Shown here in pieces: positions 22,752 to 31,723 of a stretch of 64,000 nucleotides of DNA (position 1 is its first letter; the number at the start of each line of letters is the position of its first letter). A program made the translations under genes and the position numbers. Where the stretch lies: assembly GCF_020880815.1 (NCBI RefSeq), contig NZ_JAJITD010000009.1:1-64000 (forward strand), given 5' to 3'. The stretch comes from Paraburkholderia sejongensis. GTDB lineage: Bacteria; Pseudomonadota; Gammaproteobacteria; Burkholderiales; Burkholderiaceae. The notes beneath the pieces were generated by a model. That model made no database searches. It was not told the origin of the DNA and saw nothing but the letters and a program-made list of their open reading frames with translations.

Positions 22752-24791
22752 ATGGAGCACGCCTACATCCACCTCTTGCATCTGCTCGCGGGCCACGCAT
22801 CGTGGATGCTCGCGGTCGTGTTCCTCGCGGCGTTCCTCGAAGCCATTGCGGTGATCGGCACCTTCATCCCCGGCAGCACCGCGATGTTTCTCGCCGGCGC
22901 GCTGACCGGCACCGGTTCGCTCAGTCTCGGCTGGGTGTTCGCGTGGGCAATCCTCGGCGCGATCGCCGGCGACGGCATGAGCTTCTGGATCGGCGCGCGC
23001 TACAAGGAGCGCATCGTCAATCTGTGGCCGTTCCGCACCCATCCCGAGGTCCTCGACGCCGGCCAGCGCTTCTTCGTCAAACACGGCACCAAGAGCGTGG
23101 TGCTCGCGCGCTTCATCGGGCCGTTGCGGGCGATCGTGCCGGTCGTCGCCGGCATGATGGACATGCCGCCGCTGCGCTTCTATGCGATCAACGTGCTGTC
23201 GGCGCTGTTGTGGGCGCCCGCTCATATCCTGCCCGGCGTGGTGTTCGGCGCGTCGGTGCTGCTCGCCGGCGCGGTGTCGTTCCGGCTGGTCGTGATCATC
23301 GCGATGCTGGTGTGCATCGTCTGGCTCAGCTTTCGCGGCGCCGGCTTTCTGGTCGCGCACGCGAACGCGTGGTCGAGCGCGGCCGGCCGCCGGCTCGGCG
23401 ACTGGGCGTGCCGGCATCCGGGGCCGCTCGGCCGGATCGCACGGCGGATGCTCGACCCCGACACGCCCGATGCGACCCATCTGCTCGTCACGTCGCTGAT
23501 CGTGCTGGTGGCCGGCGCGCTGTTCTTCGGCGTACTGGAGGACGTGGTCAGCGGCGACCCGCTGACCGCCGTCGATCTGTCGGTCTATCACTTCCTGCAA
23601 TCGGTGCGCACGCCGTGGGGCGACGCCGTGCTGGCCGGTCTCGCGACGCTCGGGAGCGGCCTCACGCTGACCGCGCTGATCGTCACCGTCGCGCTGTGGA
23701 TGATGTGGGAGCGGCGCTGGCACACGATCGGCTACTGGCTCGCGGCGGTTGCGTTCTCGCAGTTGCTGATCGTCGCCCTGCAACTCGCGATGCGCCGCGC
23801 GCCGCCCAACGAGCTGATGACGAGTCACTACGTATTCCCAAGCAATCACGTCGCCGCGACGGTGATCGTCTACGGCTTTCTCGCGTTTCTGCTCGCGCGC
23901 CGGGTCGGCAAGCTCGAAGGCGTGCTGGTCGCCGGCGCGAGCATCATCGTCGTGATTCTGGTCGCGCTCGCCGGTGTGTCGTTCGGCCGCTACTGGGTGT
24001 CCGACGCGATCGGCGGCGCGGCGCTCGCGTATGCGTGGGTCGCGATCGTCGCGCTGACCGCGATCTGGCGGCATCCGCACCCGCCGCCGCAGCGCCGCTT
24101 CATGCCGCTGGTCGTGGGCGCGGTGGTGCTGACGAGCGTCGGCGTGCAGCTCGGCGTCGCGCGGCCCGCGCCGCCGGACAGCGCGCCGCGGCCTGCGCCG
24201 GTGCGCTTTACCCAGGCGCAGTGGCAGCAGTCGGAGTGGCGCCGCCTGCCGTGCTATCGCTCGGACATGGGCGGCGACCGCAAGGAGCCGTTCACGCTGC
24301 AATGGGCCGGCGAGCCGGCGGCGCTGCGCGGCCAGTTGCTCGCGCAGGGCTGGGTCGAGGGCACCGACGTGTCCGCGCACAGCCTGCTGTCGCTGGCCTC
24401 GCCCGACGTCGCCGCGGTCGCGCTGCCGGTGCTGCCCAAGCTCAACAACGGCGTGCCGTCGACGCTGGTCTTCATGCGGCCGGGCGACTCGCGCGAGGAA
24501 CGTTATGTGCTGCGGTTCTGGCCGAGCGGCTATACGGTCGACACCGGCAACGCGGCCGCGCCGCTGTGGATCGGCGCGTTCGCGCACGAGCGGCTGACGC
24601 GGCCGTCGTGGCCGCTCAATCTGCTGCGGATCGACCGGCAAACCCGCCCGTTGGACCTGAGCGCGAGAGCCGGCGCCGGCCTCGCCGCGACGCGGGTCGG
24701 CGAGGTCGATTGTCATGGCGTGCCGGTGTCGCTGCTGGTGTCGCCGCCCGCATCGCTGCCTGCATCGCTGCCCGTAGCGCCGGCGTTATAG
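22752..24791 (+). CDS. DedA - PAP2 - LssY-C fusion membrane protein
   Basis: The 679-aa protein has three parts: a DedA/SNARE-associated domain (residues 1-200, with FIPGST and GPLRAIVPVVAG), a PAP2-like membrane phosphatase domain (about 240-440) and a C-terminal LssY-type soluble domain (about 480-650). DedA proteins are lipid scramblase or undecaprenyl-phosphate recyclers. The PAP2 motifs are altered. The usual Lys of motif 1 is Gln344 and its RP is RRAPP, motif 2 PSNH (363-366) is kept, and motif 3 reads SFGRYWVSD so its nucleophilic His is missing. Phosphatase activity is therefore doubtful. Confidence 0.85.
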   Translation: MEHAYIHLLHLLAGHASWMLAVVFLAAFLEAIAVIGTFIPGSTAMFLAGALTGTGSLSLGWVFAWAILGAIAGDGMSFWIGARYKERIVNLWPFRTHPEVLDAGQRFFVKHGTKSVVLARFIGPLRAIVPVVAGMMDMPPLRFYAINVLSALLWAPAHILPGVVFGASVLLAGAVSFRLVVIIAMLVCIVWLSFRGAGFLVAHANAWSSAAGRRLGDWACRHPGPLGRIARRMLDPDTPDATHLLVTSLIVLVAGALFFGVLEDVVSGDPLTAVDLSVYHFLQSVRTPWGDAVLAGLATLGSGLTLTALIVTVALWMMWERRWHTIGYWLAAVAFSQLLIVALQLAMRRAPPNELMTSHYVFPSNHVAATVIVYGFLAFLLARRVGKLEGVLVAGASIIVVILVALAGVSFGRYWVSDAIGGAALAYAWVAIVALTAIWRHPHPPPQRRFMPLVVGAVVLTSVGVQLGVARPAPPDSAPRPAPVRFTQAQWQQSEWRRLPCYRSDMGGDRKEPFTLQWAGEPAALRGQLLAQGWVEGTDVSAHSLLSLASPDVAAVALPVLPKLNNGVPSTLVFMRPGDSREERYVLRFWPSGYTVDTGNAAAPLWIGAFAHERLTRPSWPLNLLRIDRQTRPLDLSARAGAGLAATRVGEVDCHGVPVSLLVSPPASLPASLPVAPAL

Positions 24792-24916
24792 CCGCCGTGA
24801 GCGCCGCCGCGATTGCCGCCGTGATTGCAGTTTGACCGGGCGGACCGCCGCGAACCCGCCGGCCCGCCCATTCCCCGCAATTGAACCCGACACAACGATT
24901 CGACAAGGAGACTTTC

Positions 24917-25708
24917 GTGGCCCGCTACTCGACCGAACAGCTCGATGACTTCGCAACGACCTTCGAGCGCGACGGCATGGTGATACTGCGCCGGCACTTC
25001 CCGCGGCAAACGCTGCTCGCGTGGCGCGACGCGTTCACGCCGTTGCTGCAGCAGCGGATTGCCGCCAACGCGACCGCCGTGCGCGGCGAACAGCGCCACT
25101 ACATCACGCTGCCGTTTACCGGCGTGTTCGCCGATCCGGCGATCTTCTGCGATCCGGACATCGTCGGCATCGTCGAGCGGGTGGCCGGCGACGACCCGGT
25201 GATGTGCCAGCTCGCGACCGACACGCCGTTGCAAGGCTCCACCTGGCAGGAGATTCATCGCGACACGCCGGCGCTGTTCGACGGCGAGCCCGAAACGCCG
25301 TCGTTCCAGCTCGCGGTCAACTTCCCGTTGTGCGACGTCACGCTCGAGAACGGCCCGTTCGAAACCACGCTCGGCACCCACCGGATGCGCGCGGACGACG
25401 CGCTGCAGGCATCGCGCGACGGCCGCGCGCCGTTGCGGGCGATCACGATGGAACTGGGCGACGTGATGATCCGCGACGTGCGCGCGCTGCATCGCGGCAC
25501 GCCGAACCGCACCGACCAGCCGCGGCCGATGGTCGTGATCGGCTATAGCCGCAGCTGGTACTTCAGACCCGAGGTGCGTATCGACGTGCCGAACGCGGTG
25601 TACAACCAGTTGAGCCCGCGCGCCAAACGGCTGCTGCGCCATATGCCGCGCGTCGCCGAACCCGAGAACGGCGCGCCGACCGAGCAATATCGGAAGTTTG
25701 CTTATTGA
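24917..25708 (+). CDS. phytanoyl-CoA dioxygenase (PhyH) family protein
   Basis: This 263-aa Fe(II)/2-oxoglutarate dioxygenase has an iron triad that reads H114-R-D116 in EIHRDTP and H192 in ALHRGTP. An Arg in PRPMVVIGYSR would hold the co-substrate. The start is GTG (24917) because AAGGAG lies at the right distance; an upstream TTG is less likely. PhyH proteins hydroxylate lipids, osmolytes or phosphonates; the substrate is unknown. The family also includes PhnY, the partner of PhnZ, but this gene is 24 kb from the phn block and I see no reason to equate them. Confidence 0.82.
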   Translation: MARYSTEQLDDFATTFERDGMVILRRHFPRQTLLAWRDAFTPLLQQRIAANATAVRGEQRHYITLPFTGVFADPAIFCDPDIVGIVERVAGDDPVMCQLATDTPLQGSTWQEIHRDTPALFDGEPETPSFQLAVNFPLCDVTLENGPFETTLGTHRMRADDALQASRDGRAPLRAITMELGDVMIRDVRALHRGTPNRTDQPRPMVVIGYSRSWYFRPEVRIDVPNAVYNQLSPRAKRLLRHMPRVAEPENGAPTEQYRKFAY

Positions 25709-26119
25709 AAGCCGGTTTTACTTTCGGGTTTCTTCTATTGCGCGGCCTCGAATCAGCTATTAGCGATTGCGATTCTGGGCAATCGCACTACGGGCAATGA
25801 CTTATTCCGTTGCCGGCATAAAAGCGCTTACTACGCGAATTCGCCGTTCCGAGATTTAAAGCTTCGTTGCGTCAATGCAACGAAGAAAACCCATTCCATC
25901 ACGTTTGACCCGCTATTTACGCGGATAGCGTCGCCAATTCTTTTTCCCACTCGCAATTTGCGATTGCGCTGGCAGAATGAGCGAAACCAGAAGCCGGCAA
26001 TCGCACTGCAGGGCGATTGCCGTACCGGAACGCGTCGGCCCCGTTATTTTTTCCCAGTCGCACGCTTTAATGCTGTCTTGCCGTTGCGACCTGAATTCGT
26101 AGACCAAGAGGAGCTCCGT
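25709..26119. other. intergenic region with hairpins, upstream of the phospholipase gene
   Basis: This is a 411-bp, locally AT-richer region. A hairpin at 25862-25885 (CTTCGTTGC with GCAACGAAG, six-base loop) may end the PhyH transcript. The rest carries the GCGATTGC octamer repeats listed separately. I find no gene. Confidence 0.5.
25763..26022. repeat. GCGATTGC/GCAATCGC octamers forming two hairpins
   Basis: The octamer occurs at 25763 and 25960 and 26013 directly, and at 25779 and 25997 inverted. Two pairs make hairpins with eight-base loops: 25763-25786 (8-bp stem) and 25995-26022 (10-bp stem CGGCAATCGC with GCGATTGCCG). They lie in the leader of the phospholipase gene. They could be a regulator's repeated sites or small REP-like hairpins. 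Confidence 0.6.
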
Positions 26120-27481
26120 GTGCGGAATCGATTGATGTCTGGCGTAAAGAACGACCGCAAGTCCGCAGTAAGCAGCCCCCGCTCGCGTGTTTCCAGTTTG
26201 TCTCCCCGCCCGTTGTCGAAGCGGCTTCCCAGCCTGTCGATCTGTGTGAGTGCGCTGCTGCTCGGCGGCTATTGCGCGTCCAGCGTAGCCGGCGTGTCGG
26301 TGTTGCGGCCGCCGCGCGAAGCGTCGTCCAGCAAGCCGCTCGAAGTGACGATCGTCTATTCCGGCGATCAGCCCGGCGGCACCGAAGCGGATGTGCCCGC
26401 GCAGCTGAACATTGCGCTCAGCAATGCCGACCGGCTCCCGCAACCGCTCGCGCTGACGCGCGAGAGCGGCGCGCCCGAGCACCTGAAACTCGCCGCGGGC
26501 GAACTGAAGGCGGTGCGCTATGTGGGCGAATGGCCCAAATGGGCGCGCGGCGCGATGAAGATCGACGTGCCGACGCTCGACGTGTCGCCCTCTTTCGTGA
26601 TGATCACGCGTCCGGGCAAGGACAGCGCGCTCGCGTCGGCTGAAGGCGCCGCGGGCTCGGCGGGCGCCACCGGCACCGGCGCGCTCGAGGGGACGTCGAC
26701 GAGCATTGTCGCGACGTCGCCGGAGCCGGCCCGACCCGATTTGCCGACGCCGCAACTGAACAGCTTCCTGAGCCGCTTCTCCTCTTATGAGCCGATGTAT
26801 TTCGCCGACGGCTCGAATGGCGAGAACCTCGCGAAATTCCAGCTGAGCTTCAAGTTCCGCATGGTCACGCCGGACGATCCCCGTTCGCGCGGCTTCCTCG
26901 ACAACCTGTACTTCGCGTATACGCAGACCTCGTTGTGGGACCTCGGCTCGTATTCCGCGCCGTTCCGCGACACCAGCTACATGCCGGCGATGATCTACCA
27001 CCTCGACGACACCGGCTGGAAAAGCAAATGGTGGAGCAAGATGGGGCTGACGGCCGGCTACGAGCACGAATCGAATGGCCGCGACGGCCCCGAATCGCGC
27101 GGCATCGATACGCTGTTCGTGAAGCCGATCTGGGAATTCGGCGACCTGAACGCGAACCACCTGACCGTCGCGCCGAAGATCTACTACTACACGCACATCG
27201 CCGGCGAGAATCACGACATCACCGACTATCGCGGCTATGTCGACCTGCTGATCAAGTACGGCAGTTACGATGGCTGGCAACTCGCCACCACGCTGCGCAA
27301 AGGGACCAAGGGCGGCAAAGGCAGCGTCGATACGCAGTTCACCTATCCATTGGCGAAGCTGATCAATAACCGTTGGGGCGGCTTCCTGTGGGTCGGCTTC
27401 TTCACCGGTTATGGAGAAGACATTCTCGACTACAACCAGCACCGCTGGATTGCACGGATCGGCTACAGCATTACGCGTTAA
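26120..27481 (+). CDS. pldA: outer-membrane phospholipase A
   Basis: The protein has 453 aa. An N-terminal signal region (LPSLSICVSALLLGGYCASSVAG, about residues 35-57) and a Pro/Ala-rich linker precede a C-terminal 12-strand beta-barrel of OMPLA type. The catalytic motif YEHESNGRDG contains H316 and S318, and the barrel ends with an aromatic-rich strand (WIARIGYSI). OMPLA hydrolyses phospholipids misplaced in the outer leaflet. The GTG at 26120 follows GAGGAG by five bases; an ATG five codons later is possible. The N-terminal extension of about 200 residues is longer than the E. coli enzyme. Confidence 0.87.
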   Translation: MRNRLMSGVKNDRKSAVSSPRSRVSSLSPRPLSKRLPSLSICVSALLLGGYCASSVAGVSVLRPPREASSSKPLEVTIVYSGDQPGGTEADVPAQLNIALSNADRLPQPLALTRESGAPEHLKLAAGELKAVRYVGEWPKWARGAMKIDVPTLDVSPSFVMITRPGKDSALASAEGAAGSAGATGTGALEGTSTSIVATSPEPARPDLPTPQLNSFLSRFSSYEPMYFADGSNGENLAKFQLSFKFRMVTPDDPRSRGFLDNLYFAYTQTSLWDLGSYSAPFRDTSYMPAMIYHLDDTGWKSKWWSKMGLTAGYEHESNGRDGPESRGIDTLFVKPIWEFGDLNANHLTVAPKIYYYTHIAGENHDITDYRGYVDLLIKYGSYDGWQLATTLRKGTKGGKGSVDTQFTYPLAKLINNRWGGFLWVGFFTGYGEDILDYNQHRWIARIGYSITR

Positions 27482-27506
27482 TTCGAAGTTCTCCCGGCAT
27501 GCCGGC

Positions 27507-27537
27507 AAAGGGCCGCGCGATATTCGCGCGGCCCTTT
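27507..27537 (+). terminator. strong rho-independent terminator after pldA
   Basis: AAAGGGCCGCGCG pairs perfectly with CGCGCGGCCCTTT around a five-base loop, 26 bp after the pldA stop. It is followed by GTT. The A/T ends would give U-runs on either strand. Confidence 0.85.
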
Positions 27538-27740
27538 GTTCATTGGGCGACCGCTAATTGAGCGCCCACGCGTTCTCCCCCGCCGGCGGCCCGACTTAAA
27601 CGGCCGGGGCAGTTTGTGTGGACGAACAGACGGGCACGTTGACGCGCTTTTCTCTAGAGTTGAAGGGTCGCCGGTCAATCAGGACCGGCCACGCCGCGCT
27701 GATTCTTTACAGCGTCAACTCAAAACCAAGGAAAAGACCA

Positions 27741-28976
27741 ATGAAAACCGCTCTCCTTCAAGACACGTCGACCGTTTCAAACGAGCCTACCCGTCTTGCA
27801 GTGCCTCGAAATAGTGCTCCCCTCACGCTCAGACACGAAATCCATCCGGACGAGATCCGCGACAACCTGCCGGCCCGTCAAGGCGGCGTCGGCTTCCTGT
27901 TTCATGCAACCGACTGGGAAACCCTTTCATTTTCTTTTCACAACGTGCGCGAACGCGACGAATCATTCGAAGAGGAACTGTGGAATACGAAACCTTTTAT
28001 CGCGTCGCCGATCTTTTCGGGTTCCCAGATGATCGGCGCCAATATCGCCTGTCCGGTACCGCTCGAAATGTGGCTCGGCAGTGCGCGCGGCATCAAGCGC
28101 TTTCGCGAGAAGCAATTTTTTCCGGCTCTCGAATTAGCCAGAAAAGCCGGGCTGAACATGGTCGCGATGGGCGCCTCGACCCCTTACGCGTGCAATTACG
28201 GCGCGCTGCCGCGCCCGGTCAAACCGCCTCACATCACGACCGGCCACGCGGCCACCGCGGCGATGCTCAAAGACTGGGCGATGCACTGCTGCGAACAGCT
28301 CGATCTCGAGTTCGGCAAGACGAAACTCGCGCTGTTCGGCGCGGCGGGCCGGCTCGGCACCACGGTCGCCAAATACCTGCTCTATAAGGACGCGCCGCGC
28401 GAACTGGTGCTGATCGACCTGCCCGACAAACTGAACCTGCTGATCGATCAGGCGAACGAACTGCTTGCGTCGGACCTGCTCGGCAAATCGAAAGTGTCGG
28501 TGCATACGTTCAGCCCCGATACGCCGTTGCCGCAATTCGACGGCGCGATTCTCGCGAGCAGCACCAGCGTGCCCTACCTCACCGCCGCCGATCTGAAGCG
28601 CGCGCAGTTCTGGATCGACGATTCGCATCCGCGCGCGGCCAGCGTCGAAGCGGAACTCGCGTCGCGCGGTCATACGCTCTATATTGAATGCTTCGCGCGC
28701 GGCCCCGCCGGACTCGATACCGCATTCCCGTTCAGGCTGCCGTCCACCCGCGACTGCTACACCTGTTTCGCCGAAGGCTATTCGGCATGGCATGAGGGAA
28801 TTGCATCGGATTTCATCATCGGCAGTCCGCCTGTATGGTCCGTCTCTTATACTCATGGTCTCCTGAAGAAGTACGGTTTTTCGGTCGGCCCATTCCACGG
28901 CAAGAACGGCGAACCGATCCGCGGCGAAGGGCTGGAAACCCAGAAATCCAATACGCATGAAATGATGGGGTCCTGA
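27741..28976 (+). CDS. acyl-ACP-reductase-like protein (candidate signal synthase)
   Basis: The 411-aa protein resembles cyanobacterial long-chain acyl-[ACP] reductase over its length. It has an N-terminal substrate domain (PLEMWLGSARGIKRFREK; ALELARKAGLNMVAMGA), then TTGHAATA (167-174, cf. TTGNTHTA), a Rossmann motif GAAGRLGT (200-207) and CYTCFAEGYSAWHEG, whose CFAE Cys (C342) matches the acyl-thioester Cys of the reductase. Reductases of this family turn acyl-ACP into fatty aldehydes. A 30-residue N-terminal extension and a polar C-terminal tail differ from it. The hybrid kinase gene follows 16 bp later, so both are likely one transcript. A role in making a lipid-derived signal is inference. 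Confidence 0.72.
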   Translation: MKTALLQDTSTVSNEPTRLAVPRNSAPLTLRHEIHPDEIRDNLPARQGGVGFLFHATDWETLSFSFHNVRERDESFEEELWNTKPFIASPIFSGSQMIGANIACPVPLEMWLGSARGIKRFREKQFFPALELARKAGLNMVAMGASTPYACNYGALPRPVKPPHITTGHAATAAMLKDWAMHCCEQLDLEFGKTKLALFGAAGRLGTTVAKYLLYKDAPRELVLIDLPDKLNLLIDQANELLASDLLGKSKVSVHTFSPDTPLPQFDGAILASSTSVPYLTAADLKRAQFWIDDSHPRAASVEAELASRGHTLYIECFARGPAGLDTAFPFRLPSTRDCYTCFAEGYSAWHEGIASDFIIGSPPVWSVSYTHGLLKKYGFSVGPFHGKNGEPIRGEGLETQKSNTHEMMGS

Positions 28977-28992
28977 TGAAAACGGAGGCCTG

Positions 28993-31701
28993 ATGGCGAT
29001 ATCGCGCGACACGCTGCGGGATATGCTGGAAAGAAGCAGGTTTGCAATTCGATGGGGAGGCGCACTTGGCCTCCTGTGCCACCCCATCTATTACATCGTC
29101 TGGACCTACGTTCTTCCGCAGCCGTACGACAATCTGTGGTTACGCCTCAGCGCGGCGGCGGTGTGCATTCCGCTGCTGTTCCAGGCGCGCTGGCCGAAAC
29201 GCTATAACCACTACCTGCTGATCTACTGGCATTGCTGCCTGATCTACGTGCTGCCGTTCGTCTGCACGTTCCTCACCGTCAGAAACGGTTTCTCCACCAT
29301 GTGGATGATGACCGAGGTGATGATGATCTTCATTCTGGCGCTGTGTATCGACAGCCCGTGGCTGCTGATGGCCTGCATCGGCATCGGCGTGTTTGCCGGG
29401 GGCTTCGCGGCGGTACTGAGCGCGCCGGAGCCGATCGTGCTCAGCGCGGACGACAAATCGAATCTCGCGCTGCTGCCGGTGGTCGTGTTGTGCAGCATGG
29501 CGTTCAGTCACGCGATCAGCAAGGGGCGCATTTTCGTCGAAAAGAATCGCGCGCTGCAGGCGCTCGCCGGCTCGATCGCGCACGAGATGCGCAACCCGCT
29601 GAGCCAGTTGCGCCACGTGCTCGACCGCGTCGAGGAAGCACTGCCGGCAACCACCGAACCGGGCGCCGCGCCCACCCTGAGCGAAGGCGCCACGTCGCTG
29701 CTTTACAACCACGTCGCGCAAGGTCAGCTGTCGATCGAGCGCGGGCTGCGCATCATCGCGATGACGCTCGACGAAGTCAGCGCCAAATCGATCCGCACCG
29801 ACAGCCTCGGCTATCTGCATGCGGGCGCCACCACCCGCAAGGCGCTCGACGAATACGGCTTCGACAGCGACAAGGAGCGCGCGAAGGTGAGGGTCGTCGT
29901 CAAGCGCGATTTCGCGTTCCGGGGCGACGAAACGGTCTATCTGTTCACGCTGTTCAATCTGATCAAGAACGCGCTCTATCACATCGCGCCGCATCCGCAG
30001 GCGACGCTGACGCTCACCGTCGACGACGGCGCGGTCAGCGTGCGCGACACCGGGCCGGGCATCGCGCCGGAGATGGTCCAGCATCTGTTCGAGCCGTTTC
30101 GCACGGCCGGCAATTCGAGCGGCACGGGCCTCGGGCTCGCGTACTGCCAGCGGGCGATGCGCGCGTTCGGCGGCAGCATCGACTGCCAGTCGGAGCTCGG
30201 CAAATTCACCGAGTTCACGCTGCGCTTTCCGCCGGTCTCGGCCGATGAACTCGCGCGGCACGAGCGCCGCCTGTTCGAGCGCGCGATGCCCGCGTTCAAA
30301 GGCAAGCGCGTGCTGGTCGTCGACGACGACAACACGCTGCGGGCCCGCACCCGCCAGGTGCTGACCAAGGCCGGCGCGTACGTGAGCGAGGCCGCCAGCG
30401 GCGAACTCGCGCTCGCGACGCTGCGGCACGCGGCGCCGTACGACCTCGTGCTGATGGACATCAGCATGCCGGAACTCGACGGCTACGCGACCACCGAACG
30501 GATCCGCGCGGAGCGCGACAGCCCGAACCGCAACGTGCTGATCGTCGCGTACACCGCCGAGCCCGGCAACGCGGTGCGGCTGCGCGCGCGGCGCGCCGGC
30601 ATGGACGAGATCATCAGCAAGGCGTCGAACGTGCAGGAGCTGATCACCGCGGTGCAGACGCTGTTCGAAAACGGCGCGCGCCACGATCCGGACGGCCAGC
30701 ACGACGGCTTCGCCGGCAAGACGATCGTGATCGCGGACGACGACACCTATAGCCGGCTCGTCGCGAAGACCTATCTGGAGCGCTGCGGCGCGACCGTGCT
30801 GGAGGCCGAGCACGGCCAGGCGGTGCTGACGCGGCTGCGCGAGGACGGCTTTATCGCCGCGATCCTGATGGACGTGAACATGCCGGGGATGAACGGCATC
30901 GAGACCGCCAGAGCAATCCGCGCGCGCAGCGATGCGTATGCGACGGTGCCGATCATCGCACTGACCAGTCATTCGGATGCCGAAGCAGTGCAGGCGTGCG
31001 TCGCCGCCGGGATGAACGAAGTGATGACCAAGCCGGTGCAGCCGGGCGCGCTGCACGCGTGTCTCGCGCGGCAATTCGGTACGCGCGATGCTGCGGCGGT
31101 GACGGCCGCACGGGTAGAGGCGGCGGGCGCTCAGGTGGAGGCGGTGGACGCCGCGGGGGCTGCGCAAGCTGCGAACGCAAACGCGAGCGGCCCGGCAAAC
31201 GAAGCGGCAGGCGCAGGCGTTGGCCTTGGCCTCGGCCTCGGCCTCGGCGAGCAGGCGGGTTTTGCGGCCACGCCGGTCGCGCTGGCCGATTCTTCGGCAA
31301 CCACGTCCCCCACCGCCACTTTCACCGACGACGACCTGCTCGATACCGATCATCTCGAAGAGCTGGCGACGCTCGATCTGCTCGACGAATCGTTCGTCGA
31401 CGGCATCGGGCAGATTCGCTCTTACACCGCGCGACTCGCGGCCGACAGCGCGGCGGCCGATATCAAGGCCGCGCACACCACGCTGCACGCGCTGCTCGGC
31501 GTGAGCGGCAACCTCGGCGCGCAGGCGCTGCATCGCTATGCGCGGCAGCTCTACCCACGCGTCATTGCCGGCCAATGGCCGCAGCCAGGCGACTGGCTCG
31601 CGCAACTGAACGCGCTGAGCGCACGCTCGACCGACGCGCTGCAACGCTATTACTCGACGGCGAAGGCGCGCCGCGATCATCGCGATGCGCTGAGCGATTG
31701 A
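28993..31701 (+). CDS. CqsS/LqsS/PhcS-like hybrid sensor histidine kinase
   Basis: The 902-aa protein starts with six hydrophobic helices (about 20-175; LCHPIYYIVWTYVLPQPYDN LWLRL is typical of autoinducer kinases such as CqsS). HisKA carries H197 in AHEMRNPL. HATPase has N322/N326 and DTGPGI and GTGLGLAY. REC1 has D489, REC2 has D627 and K680. A Gly/Leu-rich linker (about 740-755) leads to a C-terminal HPt-like helix bundle with H832 in LHALLG, where the usual Lys is Leu. It would sense a small membrane-permeable signal and feed phosphate to the PhcR-like regulator encoded next to it. GGAGG precedes the ATG. Confidence 0.85.
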   Translation: MAISRDTLRDMLERSRFAIRWGGALGLLCHPIYYIVWTYVLPQPYDNLWLRLSAAAVCIPLLFQARWPKRYNHYLLIYWHCCLIYVLPFVCTFLTVRNGFSTMWMMTEVMMIFILALCIDSPWLLMACIGIGVFAGGFAAVLSAPEPIVLSADDKSNLALLPVVVLCSMAFSHAISKGRIFVEKNRALQALAGSIAHEMRNPLSQLRHVLDRVEEALPATTEPGAAPTLSEGATSLLYNHVAQGQLSIERGLRIIAMTLDEVSAKSIRTDSLGYLHAGATTRKALDEYGFDSDKERAKVRVVVKRDFAFRGDETVYLFTLFNLIKNALYHIAPHPQATLTLTVDDGAVSVRDTGPGIAPEMVQHLFEPFRTAGNSSGTGLGLAYCQRAMRAFGGSIDCQSELGKFTEFTLRFPPVSADELARHERRLFERAMPAFKGKRVLVVDDDNTLRARTRQVLTKAGAYVSEAASGELALATLRHAAPYDLVLMDISMPELDGYATTERIRAERDSPNRNVLIVAYTAEPGNAVRLRARRAGMDEIISKASNVQELITAVQTLFENGARHDPDGQHDGFAGKTIVIADDDTYSRLVAKTYLERCGATVLEAEHGQAVLTRLREDGFIAAILMDVNMPGMNGIETARAIRARSDAYATVPIIALTSHSDAEAVQACVAAGMNEVMTKPVQPGALHACLARQFGTRDAAAVTAARVEAAGAQVEAVDAAGAAQAANANASGPANEAAGAGVGLGLGLGLGEQAGFAATPVALADSSATTSPTATFTDDDLLDTDHLEELATLDLLDESFVDGIGQIRSYTARLAADSAAADIKAAHTTLHALLGVSGNLGAQALHRYARQLYPRVIAGQWPQPGDWLAQLNALSARSTDALQRYYSTAKARRDHRDALSD

Positions 31702-31719
31702 GCGATTGAGCGATTGAGC
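31692..31719. repeat. 8-bp tandem repeat over the sensor-kinase stop codon
   Basis: GAGCGATT is repeated at 31692, 31700 and 31708, with a partial GAGC copy at 31716. The TGA stop of the kinase gene (31699-31701) lies inside it. Copy-number change would alter the last residues or the stop position of the kinase and the 22-bp gap to the convergent regulator gene. Confidence 0.7.
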
Positions 31720-31723
31720 GACG

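Noticed and set aside
22725-24716. Long minus-strand frame opposite the DedA-PAP2 fusion
   Set aside because: Arg/His/Gln-rich composition typical of high-GC shadow translation; the plus strand has clear membrane segments and family motifs.
24917-25708. PhnY partner for the PhnZ-like oxygenase
   Set aside because: It belongs to the same broad PhyH family, but it is 24 kb away, stands alone and shows no PhnY-specific feature that I can identify.
25913-27508. Minus-strand frame opposite the phospholipase gene
   Set aside because: It has no motifs; the plus strand has the HESNG catalytic motif and a typical beta-barrel end.
29140-31680. Very long minus-strand frame opposite the hybrid kinase
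   Set aside because: It mirrors the codon bias of the real gene; the plus strand has complete kinase, receiver and HPt motifs, and the minus frame has none and no start signal.
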